DNA from: Asterella californica
Taxonomy: Eukaryota > Streptophyta > Marchantiopsida > Marchantiales > Aytoniaceae
Direction of reading: 5' to 3'
Assembly: GCA_036924285.1 (NCBI GenBank)
Contig: JAYKYS010000006.1
Coordinates: 30,974,001 to 31,038,000 of the forward strand
DNA length: 64,000 nucleotides
Under the pieces are notes generated by a model that saw only the letters and a program-made list of their open reading frames with translations, did no database searches and had not been told where the DNA came from. The translations under genes were made by a program, and so were the position numbers. Within the stretch, counting starts at the first letter, position 1. Each line of letters opens with the position of its first letter. Below, in pieces: positions 35,301-46,581 of this stretch.

Positions 35301-36177
35301 ATAAACAACAACCCAACATCGATGTTTCTAATTTTTCTCACATCTCCCAAATCGTCCGATGAAACTTAATATCGTCTTCAATTTCCTGAAGAACTCAGTG
35401 TTTTGATCTCGATGGATCCAAGGACAGCAAGTTTGGACTCCATAATGACCGAAATAGTCCAACTCTCTTTCGTACGTTATTGAAGCACTCCAATTTCTCT
35501 TTTTCTATATCTCAATTACCTCCAAAATATACATCACTATCCATCTCTTCGTGAACCGTCTTAACCATAGCTTGCACACATCTAAACCCAAGGACACTTT
35601 GTGCGCATGCATTAGACCTCCCAATCTTCTGTCGACATGTAGCAAACACAAGCTAGTCCCTTAAACAGTCCCCTTAAGTCAGTTCATAATACTTGAGGTT
35701 TTCACAAATAATGATCAAGTAGCCCCTTTGCACCCTTAGTATAATGGCTAGAATCACAAATACCCAGTCAGCATCGATAAGTTAGAATCTAGCTTGAATT
35801 TTCTAACTTTTGAATCTAATAGCTTTGTCATTAAATGTCAAAATGAGATAAATGAAGTGCCCATGGGAAGCTAACAACGAGCTCTACCACTTGGTGCAAT
35901 GAAAGTGGAGATCCGAAAGTTGTATTAAAAGTATGTTTTTAGTCATATGAACTTCTTTGGGACAATAATGCATAGCATCAAATTTGGATTTTCAGGAAGG
36001 AGCCAGTCCACGACAAGACAACACATCCCACAACTGATGAAGAGAGAATAACAGTTATTCTATTAACGGGTCTAAAATTGATAAGTATAATTAAATAGAT
36101 CTCTCTTCAAGATAGATCGAGAATCTATATAATCTAATCGGTTATTCTTCAAGAATCTATATATATAACGATTACAA
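35301..36177. other. stretch with the second inverted-repeat copy, otherwise no gene
   Basis: Holds the right copy of the inverted repeat (35359-35426). The remainder is AT-rich with no recognised coding. Confidence 0.45.
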
Positions 36178-36408
36178 CAGGTTACAGAGGTCATTATTTA
36201 TGACAATAAATTCTATGACAATGTGCATCCATGAGCAGATAAGTATAATTGAATATAGCTTATCTAAAAACTCTATATAGAGCCACTAAGCTTATTTAAA
36301 AACTCTATATAGAGCCACTAAGCGGATAAATCTCAACCGTCAGATCTTTAAGGTATAAAGCGTAGTAGTTCAATCATCATAAGTATAAATAATGACCTCT
36401 GTAACCTG
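36178..36408. mobile_element. MITE-like element, 231 bp
   Basis: Terminal inverted repeats of 24 bp (36178-36201 and 36385-36408, differing at one or two positions) enclose 183 bp. Inside, a 32-bp block containing ctctatatagagccactaa is duplicated in tandem (36259-36321). A target duplication was not seen. Confidence 0.6.
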
Positions 36409-36464
36409 ATCTGCATTTTAAGGAGACACTCTATTTTGTGCTCACCTTGTTCTCTAGTAGCATT

Positions 36465-36733
36465 TACCATCTATGGAGTCTATGGATGTGTATCCACTTT
36501 GATATGTGATGTCTATGAAGGTCTTCGACACGTAATGTCATTGTTTTATTTCATGACGATCTTCGTCGTCTCGTATACATTCATAAAATTCATAGATGCA
36601 CACACCTCTCTCAAGATTATGCACCTATGAAAGTCATGGATGGACATCCTCCTTAGTGGGTATGCGTCCATGAAGTTCATGGACACACACGATCTTCAGC
36701 TTGTGTCGATCCATAAGGCTCATGGATTCACAT
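36465..36733. repeat. tandem array of small imperfect palindromes
   Basis: Roughly every 40-45 bp a palindrome of the form TCCATGAA-n-TTCATGGA occurs in degenerate form: about 36470, 36510, 36585, 36628, 36665 and 36708. The clearest is GTCCATGAAGTTCATGGAC at 36667-36685. The array ends exactly where an LTR begins. Confidence 0.5.
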
Positions 36734-38581
36734 TGTCATAGAACGTGAAGTTTGATCTGGGAATACATGGAGTATCTAGCTGTAGAAAGATAAGGCAAGA
36801 TCCTGGATCAACTCGATAAAATCCTTGTGTACTCACTACTCAATCAGTTAGGCTTTGTCTTGACTCGAATATCTACTTGTCTCAAGTTTTGCTGACCTAA
36901 CTTGACCTTAAGTGTAAAGCGCATGCACCACTCAACACAACTGGACGTTCATTCATGCTTTTAATACATGAATGATTCATATATGATAAACAAATGTTTT
37001 ATATCACATAAGCACTTTCAAACAATCCCTTAAGTCGGCTTGTGAGCTAACAATAATCTCTTCACCGTTTTTCTATGACAAACTAACTAAAATACTCAAC
37101 TTTAACCTTCTACAGTTCGCTGATATGAACTCCATCTGAGATGACTCTTACAAGAATTCATAGTCCATTGTACAAGCTTTCCAATGATATAGGTAACACT
37201 TTGATTGGATCAATGTAGCTCACAATAGATCGAAATTGAGCATTTCTAACAATTATCATCCGAAATTGTCTCAAATCTTGATCCTGAGCCCTTCGTCTGT
37301 GCTAACTTATGAGCTTTACAAACCCCGGTCGCTGAAATATACAACCCGACACCTTCTCTTAACCAAATGAGCTGAAATTTCACAGTAGTAAGCTGATAGA
37401 GCATAATCTAACCTAGGAAAGTTTCACTCAGAGATTCGACTCAGTGCTCGTGAAACAACTCGATCTTTGAATCCAAGACAAACAGATTTACTTCTGTCTC
37501 TCATATTGTTACATCCAACTTCAATCAACTATTTCAAGGTCAAATCCAACCCAAACTAAGACTATAAATCAACTCTCCAATCCTCTTGAAAAGACCGAAA
37601 AGTCATCTCTCAAACTCTCGAGGCACTCAAAAACTTGACTCAAGATATCGATTTGATCCCTCTGACTGTGAACGATCACAAGTCCACACTCAAAACTCCA
37701 GATTACTCCAAATTGTAGCTTATTTCAAGAGCTTTTCACTGAGATCTCACATTCTACAAATTTTCATCGGGAAGACCTCTAGAACCCTAAAATTGTCCAT
37801 GGAACTTGGTTGAATCCGATTGGTAAAAAATATACCATGAGAGTGAATATTATCTCCTATTTATCTCCTACTTGACATTATCGATCGAGTTGTAATCTTA
37901 AGACATTCTCACACCTTCAAGGGTTTGAATCAAAACACATTGATTATTTTGTCAACACATGATGATTGATCTTTTATATATAGTGACATCAGATATCAAA
38001 CCAGACGTTGAAAGGAACGTTGGCTAAAAAATTGAGATCCATTCATTCGTCAAAGTAAGATGTACACAGTCAAGTCTCAATTCTTTCTATAAGTGACAAT
38101 CGGGAGGATCATCAAAATATACAAGTCCATCACCTTCTTCATGAACTCTTCTCCAAAGTAGACCACAAACCACTATCGAAAATGATCACGATGGATGTAG
38201 TGAAACTTGATATGAAATGGATTCGAGAATGAAGGATCCAAAACTTGGATCAATCCTCCATCCATGAGCACAACTCTCGCAACTCCTCATCCTCCATGTA
38301 GAACACTCGGAAACACTCACAAAACATCAAGCAAGGAAGAATACCTCCACGAACCCTTGATCCTCCATCTTATATTAAGAACCACTCACGCACATACGCA
38401 CTGATCAATAAGCTAACATGTCTGCATTAACTTAGGATCTCATGTCCCAGATAACCATGAACGTGATAACTAATATGTGATCTGACGAGTTACACGATAA
38501 AGTTCATGAAATATAGAAAAATAACACAATATAAATTCTATGCTAAATTCACATGTAAGCTGTGTCACAACACGACATCGA
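36734..38581 (-). mobile_element. gypsy 3' LTR (element B), 1.85 kb
   Basis: Starts near 38576 (TGTCGTGTTGTGACAC on the minus strand), preceded by the polypurine tract 38583-38605, and ends at 36734 (CTATGACA). It has the same ends as the solo LTRs at 23145 and 54905. It contains a TATA-like stretch about 210 bp in and disrupted open frames (for example 37586-37813 on the opposite strand). As the 3' LTR of element B it links this LTR family to the integrase gene upstream. Confidence 0.7.
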
Positions 38582-38605
38582 CCCCCTCTAAACCTACGCA
38601 TCCTC

Positions 38606-40270
38606 CAACATGCATCACAAACACTCACAAGTTGTGGAAGACATCATACAACTTCTTCGTCTTCTTGAATGATGTCTGTCATTATCAGCACCCACAAGAC
38701 CTAAGTCTTCTTTGTCATTATTCAAGAGATCAAACTCCACTCTAACTTCTTCTATGCTCATCTCTTCATCTCGTTTCTTGGAGAGTTTCACACGCTTCCT
38801 TGCAATGAGAACTTTGAACTTTGTCTCATCAAGCTCCCGTAGTGAATATGTGAGGTTGTCATGACAACAAGTACCACATATGGCTCAAACCACCGTTTAG
38901 AGAATTTTCTAAGCGCACTATGTTGGTTCTCCAACTACTATCATATATACCACCCAATCGTCTTCTTTAATCTCCTTCGGCCGTAGTTGATAACGCTCAT
39001 AAAACTTACTCTTATTCTTCAATTGTGCTTTCTTCAAGCTGTCAATTGCAGTCTCTATGTCCTCAATCTTCTCTCCAACTGACAAATTTGAAGTGCAAGA
39101 AGATTTTCTATAGACATATCCTCACAAGATAAAACATTCCAAGTAGATGTTTGCTTTCCGATGGATATATAAGTTTTTGCTCTTGCATTAGCTCTGGTAG
39201 CATGTACCCGGTCACTAAACTATGAGTGCAACAGTCAGCTCATAAAGAAAACGGTAAGAGTCTCGATCACTCCTTTCTCTTACCTCTACAAACTTTCACA
39301 ATGACTTTGTTCACTCTTAGCATTCCTTTCTAGATTGTAAGCCATAGTAAGAGCTAGTTTGACCCCACATCTCTCAAGAATTGTTAAGTTTCAGGAGTAT
39401 TCAACTTTCTGTGATCGACTGTAATCTTCCCAACACACTCATATCTACAAATCACATCCTCTAGCAAGAATCTGTAAACTCCTTTAGTGGACTTTGTACG
39501 TAATCTCGTCCTTCCATTTAGTTGGAAAGATCCTCTCGTGCAAGAACCAAATACCACATCTGTCATATCTCAACTAGTATGATAACTAGATCCACTATCC
39601 ATTTGTAATGGATTGCAAGTGCATAGTAGGGTAGAAATCGTCTCGATGCGTGATCTCTGAGCACATCTGACAAGTTTGACACGGTCCTACAAACCTCACA
39701 ACATCTTTGTACTTGTTATGTCATCAATAGCTCTCCTTGAGCTTTGAAAAGGTTGCATCCATCCCATAAGCTATCATGAAATTCTTTGATAAGTTGCATT
39801 TGTATCTCTTTCTTGCAGATAACTCTCTGCGGTAGATCAACATTTCGCTTAGATCATTTTCACAGATAACCACCTTGTAGTAATTTTAGACCTTTCATCT
39901 GATCTTTTTAAAATGTGTATCATTCTATTCATGGTACTTCATCAATGTGCTAAGATAGCGCTCAATATCTATCCGTTCTCTTGAAAGTTGAGTTGGATGT
40001 CCATGGTAACTCAGCTGTTTCTTTGACCTAAGCTTTCAATCGTAAAAAAATGAATCCAATCATCTATCCAGTCGACCCTCTACTTCATCAGGAAAATGCT
40101 CCAACGGTGGTACCTCTAGGTCTACAAAAGCAACAATATATGCTTCCAATGCTTTGAAGCATTGGAATCTGATTAATTCGTCCAAAGATCTTGGTGTGTT
40201 TTATCTTGTCGACAAGTAGATTCTACGATCGATTGAAAGAACCATATCATCCATGCATCACAAAAATATT
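38606..40270 (-). pseudogene. Ty3/gypsy integrase region (element B), decayed
   Basis: Read 5'-3' on the minus strand: a linker with PLEHFPDEVEGRLDRWLDSF (about 40110-40050) as found after gypsy RNase H; RRELSARKRYK leading to an H2C2-type zinc-binding module ending KDVVRFVGPCQTCQMC (39.83-39.66 kb); core start LRTKSTKGVYRFLLEDVICR (39.5 kb) and KITVDHRKLN, where the second catalytic Asp survives; then a heavily mutated core and a GPY/F-like end at 38.8-38.95 kb. Stops are frequent. It is homologous to the integrase at 19.8-20.7 kb and is followed by the same polypurine-LTR arrangement. Confidence 0.75.
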
Positions 40271-40790
40271 ATATTTTCTCTTTGACGATTCTGCCTATGA
40301 AGGAGGAGGAGGTTACTAAAGATTACTCCTCTTTTGTCGACGGACGCGGATCATCGGTGAAAGACAACCAATGATTAAATTCTTTTTATCCTTAGCTGCT
40401 GGAAGATGAGATCTTTTCGCTGGCAAAACTGACCTAGATGATTCCATCTAGACTGCCGATCATCCGCCAGAGATTGAGGATGCTTCACCGGTGATTTAGT
40501 TCGTTGGCAAAAATCATCCACAATTATCTTTCGTCGATGAAACCATCATAATTCTGACGGTCATACCTCTGTCTGTCCATATCCATCCATATTGTAAATA
40601 ATAAAAATGAAATTTAATTAAAAAGAAGGAAATCTTCAAAATTATAGTTAAGATAACTAAAATTTCACAACGGAATTTTGTCAAAACTTGTCACACACAT
40701 GAAAGTGTATTCATGTTTATACTCTAGGCTTTGCAAATGGAGTCTAATTTGCTGTTTTGCTTATCGATTTCAGAGATAGTGTAGAAGACA
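40271..40790. other. stretch without a gene
   Basis: No recognised coding; may be remnants of the upstream part of gypsy element B. Confidence 0.4.
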
Positions 40791-41108
40791 GAAGAGAGAA
40801 ATCATTGACTAGCAAATGACTAGATTTCTAGTCTTTTAAAATTATGAATTTAGACGAAGCAAAAAAATTTTATTTTTATTTTTAGAAAAGAATTAAAAAA
40901 CTAAAAAACTTTTTTGGACTTTTAAAAAAAGATTTCTTTTTGCGTTCTAAATCTAATCATTCGGCCAACGAATGAATATGAAGCAAAACAACACAACAAA
41001 AAATTAAATTTTTTCATAAGATCACAAATCTGAGTTTTTCTCTCTAAAATTTAAATTTTAATAGTACAAAAATCTAATCATTTGCTAGCAAATGACTTCT
41101 CTCTTCTC
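40791..41108. mobile_element. MITE-like element, about 320 bp
   Basis: Long inverted repeats: 40791-40851 and 41046-41108, sharing agaagagagaa, tagcaaatgac and tagattt phrases in inverse order. The centre is very AT-rich and non-coding. No target duplication could be fixed. Confidence 0.65.
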
Positions 41109-41135
41109 TCATCTCACCCGTCCCTGTCTTCATAT

Positions 41136-42560
41136 GGTGCCCACAATTTACAAGATTCACGAATTTTTGAAATTTTAAGATTAATAACTTGTTTGTATAA
41201 CTGAAGAAGCATTGTTACTTAAGATTACGGCTTCCTTAGAAGGAAGATGGTCTTACGATCTTTTTGTCATAAGAAGTTGACTTCTTCGGAAGACGACCGT
41301 CTTCTGGGAAGCGTCTTCTCGGTTGTGTCTTTCGAAGACAAAAGACGGCAGAAAACGAAAGACACGTATCTTCCGGAAGACGGCAACCGCGGAAGCCTTA
41401 CCACGTATTTCCAAGTAAAGAAGTAGGTGTACCCACCAGGTAACACCGAGTAGGTTAGGTAGGTCAGGTAGGTCATCTAGGTTGAGAACCCTTAACCTGC
41501 GCGAGAAGATGCGAAGGAAGCGCATTAGCGCAGAACACTACCACTTCTCGCATCGAGGTTGCTTTAGCTTAGAAGATCGAATTGGAAGATAATCGAGTTG
41601 AGTGAAGACAGTAGAGTGAAATTGAGTGGAGCTAGGATCGATTCACAGCAAGGAAGAAGGCGAGGGTAAATCGATGAGAGTAAGAATCGCATCGAGCTGA
41701 AGGGATCTTCTGGAGACTCCTGGAAGCAGACATTGAAGGGCAGCTACGAGGAATCAGAGGAGGAACCTTTCGATTGACGAGTGGCGAGGCATTGGCAGCG
41801 GCAGCAGCTTAGTGGGGTCGCATTGGAGCTGGGTCAAAGTCGTAAGTGCGCAGAAGACTGAAGGAAGACAGAGAAGAAGACAGAAGATTGTAGAGGTTCT
41901 TCCCATGTTCTCTTTCCTTCCTCACTGCTTCTCGTCTTTTGTTTGGTATCCCCTGCGCTTCCCCAGTTGTTTGCAGGCAACCCGATCGATTTATTCCCTC
42001 CTCACGTTTTCCCTTCTGAGACATTGGGCGCGGAAGCGTTGCCCAATTTCCGACAGCCATCTTCTTGCTTCTTCCCGAGTGCAATTCGAGCTTCCCTACC
42101 CAATTCGAGCTTCCCTACCGAAATCTTGAACAGAAGACGCTTCGAAAACTTGACTGTCTTCGGAAGACGACTATATGCAATTCGTATCGAGAAGTGGATT
42201 GGATTTGCTTTGGTGTTAAGAGAGGCTTGATACGAACCCTGAGTGGCTTGGTGAGTTGTTTGTTATTTCGAGAAGTTGGAAGTCGGGAACCAAGCCTGTG
42301 CCTCCCGGTCTTCCAAGCTTCTCAAATCCACATCTTCCTAGAGAGACTAGAAGACTGGAAAGGTTGGCAGAATGCGCGAGAAGACGTGAGGGTCCGTTAC
42401 GGGTCTCTTCTGTCTGACCCATGGCAGCTTATTCCTTCTTCTTCTTGAACTTAGAAGAGAGTTGTGAGAAGTCTTGTTGGCAGAATCTGGAGAGAATGGT
42501 CGAGCTTCGGAAGACGACTATATGCAATTCGTATCGAAGAAGTGGATTGGATTTATTCCC
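41136..42560 (+). repeat. repeat unit A, LTR/leader with CTTCGGAAG motifs
   Basis: Begins TGGTGCCCACAATTTAC, like unit C (46582). The body closely matches units B and C and is non-coding leader or LTR. It is cut at about 42490 and joined, through a short duplicated leader piece, to unit B, so the gene that follows in B and C is missing. GAAGAC/GTCTTC and CTTCGGAAG motifs are strongly over-represented. Confidence 0.7.
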
Positions 42561-42565
42561 GATCT

Positions 42566-44529
42566 GCTGTTTGTATAACTAAAGAAACATTGTTACTTAA
42601 GAGTACGGCTTCCTTAGAAGGAAGATGATCTTACGATCTTTTTGTAATAAGAAGTTGACTTCTTCAGAAGACGACCGTCTTTCGGGAAGCGTCTTCTCGG
42701 TTGTGTCTTCCGAAGACGGAAGACGGCGGAAGACGGAAGACACGTATCTTCTGGAAGACGGCAACCACGGAAGTCTAACCACATATTTCCAAGTAAAGAA
42801 GTAGGTGTACCCACCAGGTAACATCGAGTAGGTTAGGTAGGTCATCTAGGTTGAGAACCCCTAACCTGCGCGAGAAGATGCGAAGGAAACGCATTAGCGC
42901 AGAACACTACCACTTCCCACATCGAGGTTGCTTTGGCTTAGAAGATCGAATTGGAAGGTAATCGAGTTGAGTGAAGGCAGTAGAGTGAAATTGAGTGGAG
43001 CCAGGATCGATTCACAGCTAGGAAGAAGGCGAGGACAAATCGCTGAGAGTAGGAATCGCATCGAGCTGAAGGGGTCTTTTGGAGACTCCCGGGAGCAGAC
43101 ATTGAAGGGCAGCTACGAGGAATCAGAGGAGGAACCTTTCGATTGAGGAGTGGCGAGGCATTGGCAGCGGCAGCAGCTTAGTGGGGTCGCATTGGAGCTG
43201 GGGTCGAAGTCGTAAGTGCGCAGAAGACTGAAGGAAGACAGAGAAGAAGACAGAAGATTGTAGAGGTTCTTCCCATGTTCTCTTTCCTTCCCCATTGCTT
43301 CTCGTCTTTTGTTTGGTATCCCCTACGCTTCTCAGTTGTTTGCAGGCAACTCGATCGATTTATTCCCTCTCCACGTTTTTCCTTCTGAGACATTGGGCGC
43401 GGAGGCGCTTCCCAATTTCCGACAGCCATCTTCTTGCTTCTTCCCTAGTGCAATTCGAGCTTCCCTACCATCGTCCTCAAATTAGAAATCCCAGCTATCA
43501 ATTTTCCTATCCTACCATCCCTCTACTCCCAAAACCTTGAACAAAAGACGCTTCGGAAGATCTGAACATCTTCGGAAGACGCTTCTGAAACCTTAACCTC
43601 TTCGGAAGACGCTTCGGAAGCCTCACTGTCTTCGGAAGATGACTATATGCAATTCGTATCGAGAAGTGGATTGGATTTGCTTTGGTGTTAAGAGAGGCTT
43701 GATACGAATCCCGAGTGGCTTGGTGAGTTGTTTGTTATTTCGAGAAGTTGGAAGTCGGGAACCAGGCCTGTGCCTCCCGGTCTTCCAAGCTTCTCAAATC
43801 CACATCTTCCTAGAGAGATTAGAAGACTAGAAAGGTTGGCAGAATGCGCGAGAAGACGTGAGGGTCCGTTACGGGTGTCTTATGTCTGACCCATGGCAGC
43901 CTATTCCTTCTTCTTCTCGAACTTAGAAGAGAGTTGTGAGAAGTCTTGCTGACAGAATCTGGAGAGAATGGTCGAGGGTCATGTCTTCCCATCATGCGAC
44001 AAGCTTCTTCTGAGCGTGTATGAGAGGTGAGAAGTCAGAAGAACAGAGTGCAATTGTCTTGAGTCTATTGTGAGGATAGATTGCGTGTAGGAAGCAGAAG
44101 ACAGGTGAGACAGTGAAGAGAAGCCTGGCTTCGGGAAGTCTTCCGAGAAAAGTATTGAATCGGAAGCTGTCCCGAGAGTCTTCTCAGAGACCACTGTCAC
44201 CGCAGGTGTCCGCAACCATCTTCTGAACCTGTTACCCACTCTACTTCTCGCAAATCTTGTATCTTCTGTTAGGAAGTAGGATGTAATGCAAGGTGGGTTG
44301 TCTTCTTAGGAATCCATCCGAGGCCTTGCTTAGTTAGGATTGTTTAGATATAGCCCGGAAGACGAGAGCTATTTAGGAAGCACTGTTAGAATCCCGGAAG
44401 ACGGAGTAGCTGTCTTCTGGAAGACTAGATTCTCTTCTGAGAGTGGAAGCTAGACTGTGAGAGCTTGGGAAGGACTGAGCCTTCGGCACTCAATAAGTAT
44501 GTGTGGCTTAGTGCAACAGAGTTTCAAGT
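42566..44529 (+). repeat. repeat unit B, LTR/leader
   Basis: Same repeat as unit A, complete at its 3' side. Contains a cluster of CTTCGGAAGACGCTTC at 43545-43640. It leads into the gag-like gene at 44530. Confidence 0.7.
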
Positions 44530-45142
44530 ATGTCAATGCATCCTCGAGGGTTGGTGTTACCGGCAGCAAAGTTGGCCGAGGTCAAACCCTTCATCAAGGA
44601 GTTCGGTCTCGACTTCTTCCTGTGGGATTGGAACCTCGTCGACCAAGGTCTTCTGGAGAAGGTTTGGGCAGCCTTACCGCCTCGCAACCGTGTACCTACG
44701 AAGGCAAGAGTAGCTCGAGGAAGACCATCTTCCTGATCGAAGATTGGTGGCGTAGGGTCTTTCACAGGCCAGAATCTGAGAACCGAGGTTGTTGGCTCGA
44801 GAACAAGATCTTACCCATCATCTCGGGTAAGTGGCATGTGCTTGGAAGCACATCTTATCTCTTCCTGGAGGACAAGCAGGGAAGAAACGGCTGAAAGGTC
44901 GAATCTTACCGGGAGCCGCAGAAGCGTCTTCTGGCGAAGTTGTTCCTTCACCTCTTTCCTAAGGGAAAGGTGCAGAAGACGAGGTACCTTGGAGATCAAG
45001 ACGTGGAGTTCCTAGAAGTAGTGTGCGCGGGAGAGAATGTCAACTGGGGTGCGTTCTTCCACGCGTATGTACAGGTAGAGCTGGTGTACTTAGGTACCCC
45101 GGCAGGAGGACATCTTACTCCATTCTTCTGTTACCTGTACGT
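44530..45142 (+). pseudogene. gag-like/plant-mobile-domain-like gene, unit B, 5' part
   Basis: N-terminal part of a protein shared with unit C. Recognisable pieces: GLDFFLWDWNLVDQGLLEKV, ALPPRNRVP, ARGRPSS, then after a frame change IEDWWRRVFHRP, LFLHLFPKGK, AGENVNWGAFFHAYVQVEL and HLTPFFCYLY. The layout (aromatic-rich helical core, WTEDWW, then a conserved C-terminal helix) resembles gag-like or aminotransferase-like plant mobile domains carried by plant retroelements; I cannot assign it firmly. The gene is interrupted after FCYLYV by an LTR insertion and resumes at 46454. One frameshift (near 44735) and a stop (44893) add to the damage. Confidence 0.5.
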
Positions 45143-46453
45143 TGTCGTGATGTGAATCATTTTACATTGTAAATGATTGACTTCTCTGTCAGGCGTTAGT
45201 CTCTCTGAGTGAAGTTAAGACCTCAGAGAAGTCCATTTTTGGAAGATGTTACATATTTTGAGTCTTAGTAGGTTGATTACCATGTTGATAGGGCTTAAGC
45301 TCATGGGTTGTATTTGCGTGTCGCCCATGCACGCTTTCTAATTATTTTTTGGGGCTGCGTGTCGTTTTAGGTAGTTTAAGTTTTACGCTGGCACTCTAGG
45401 GGGCTTGACGTGGTAGCCTATGAGTGTAGATAAGTTACCAGGTAGTTTAAGGCACAAAAGGACAATCAAGTGGAGCTATGAACTCCCATCGGTCCATTTT
45501 TGTCTTTTGTAAAACTCTAAGTTTAGAAACAGAGCTCTAGAGTGGATTTCGAGCAATTGGTAAGGGTACTGTGAAATCTGAGAGCACAGGGAGATAGAGC
45601 TCGTCGTGCCAAGCACTGTCAGCGAAAAGTTTGATCGATTTGGAGCAATAAAGAAGGAGTTATGGCTGATTGAAGTTTGATTTGTGTCAGAATTGTAGCA
45701 CTTCTGTTGAATTTGGGGTTTTGAGTGTCAATTGCAGCAAAATTGAGGAAATCGCTTCAAACCTTCGTGGTTGCGTTCATTGTCAGCCGGGCTACGACTG
45801 TCAAAAAAGTTTCAAGTGATTTGAGTTATTGAGTAATTCATGGCGGCCGCTGAAGCAGAGGGGGTCTATAAAGCTCGCAATCTAGAACAGCAACTTCAGA
45901 GAACAAAATCTGGAGTTCTGTGTACAATCAGGAGGTCCAACTTCACAAGACTGTTCAGCAAGCTGTGTACTGCAAATCCTGTAAGAAACTTAGAAACTGA
46001 TCAAGCCAATCTCCTGTTATAGGTCGAAATAGCTGGCTGGGTACCAGAAATTGTCATAATTTCTCTGTTCAGAAAGTTTCTACTCATATCTTGGTGCTCT
46101 GAATTGATCTCAAGCTGAAACTTCGTATGTGTATCCAGTAGGACCTCATTGACATGTAAGAGAAGTTCTGAAGTCTAAACCTTCACATATTTCTCAATCC
46201 TGAGTGTCAAAGTTCGCCGTCAGATCTTATCGTTGCTAGTTAAGCCTGAACTTTGCTTCCTGAACATATCAGAAGAGCCAAGAGACTTGTATGAGCATTT
46301 TTCAGTATCACCTTGTAACCTTAAGCCTATCCTTTGAGCGAACCAGCCACAGCCAAGAGCCTAGTGCTTTTTTAAGTAGACTGAACACAACCTTCAAGCT
46401 CATATCACAGCCAGAAGGTTCCACCCTTCCCGAGAAAAACTCTCAACTCTACC
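45143..46453 (+). mobile_element. LTR insertion in unit B gene, with empty site in unit C
   Basis: A 1,311-bp sequence starting TGTCGTGATGTGAATC splits the gag-like gene. ACGT lies at both junctions (45139-45142 and 46454-46457), and unit C has the uninterrupted site (tgtacgtggccaag, about 49289). It begins with an imperfect palindrome around ttacattgtaaatgatt. Its first 100 bp match 62993 onwards. No coding is seen inside, so it is most simply a solo LTR. Confidence 0.75.
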
Positions 46454-46581
46454 ACGTGACCAAGGGCATCTCACGGCAGATCAATTGGCAAGATATGGAC
46501 CAGCAGAGCAGCATGAGACGAATGAGGAGATCTCGGGGGAAGACGACCGAGCAGCAGCGATGACTCCCCCTCCCACTCTGT
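46454..46581 (+). pseudogene. gag-like gene, unit B, 3' remainder
   Basis: Continuation of the split gene. It matches unit C (gatctcacggaagatcaact and gaagacgaccgagcagcag) and breaks off at 46581, where unit C starts with TGATGCCCAC. Unit C therefore appears to have inserted into this gene. Confidence 0.6.

Noticed and set aside
42065..42448. Long overlapping ORFs in the leaders of repeat units A-C (for example 42065-42448 and 47543-48037)
   Set aside because: Frames are not conserved between units, and the runs of EDD/SSE/RRR come from the GAAGAC motif, so they are treated as non-coding leader.
42480..42560. CRISPR-like array suggested by regular GAAGAC/CTTCGGAAG repeats at 41-50 kb
   Set aside because: Repeat spacing is irregular, the repeats run through coding sequence, and the genome is eukaryotic.
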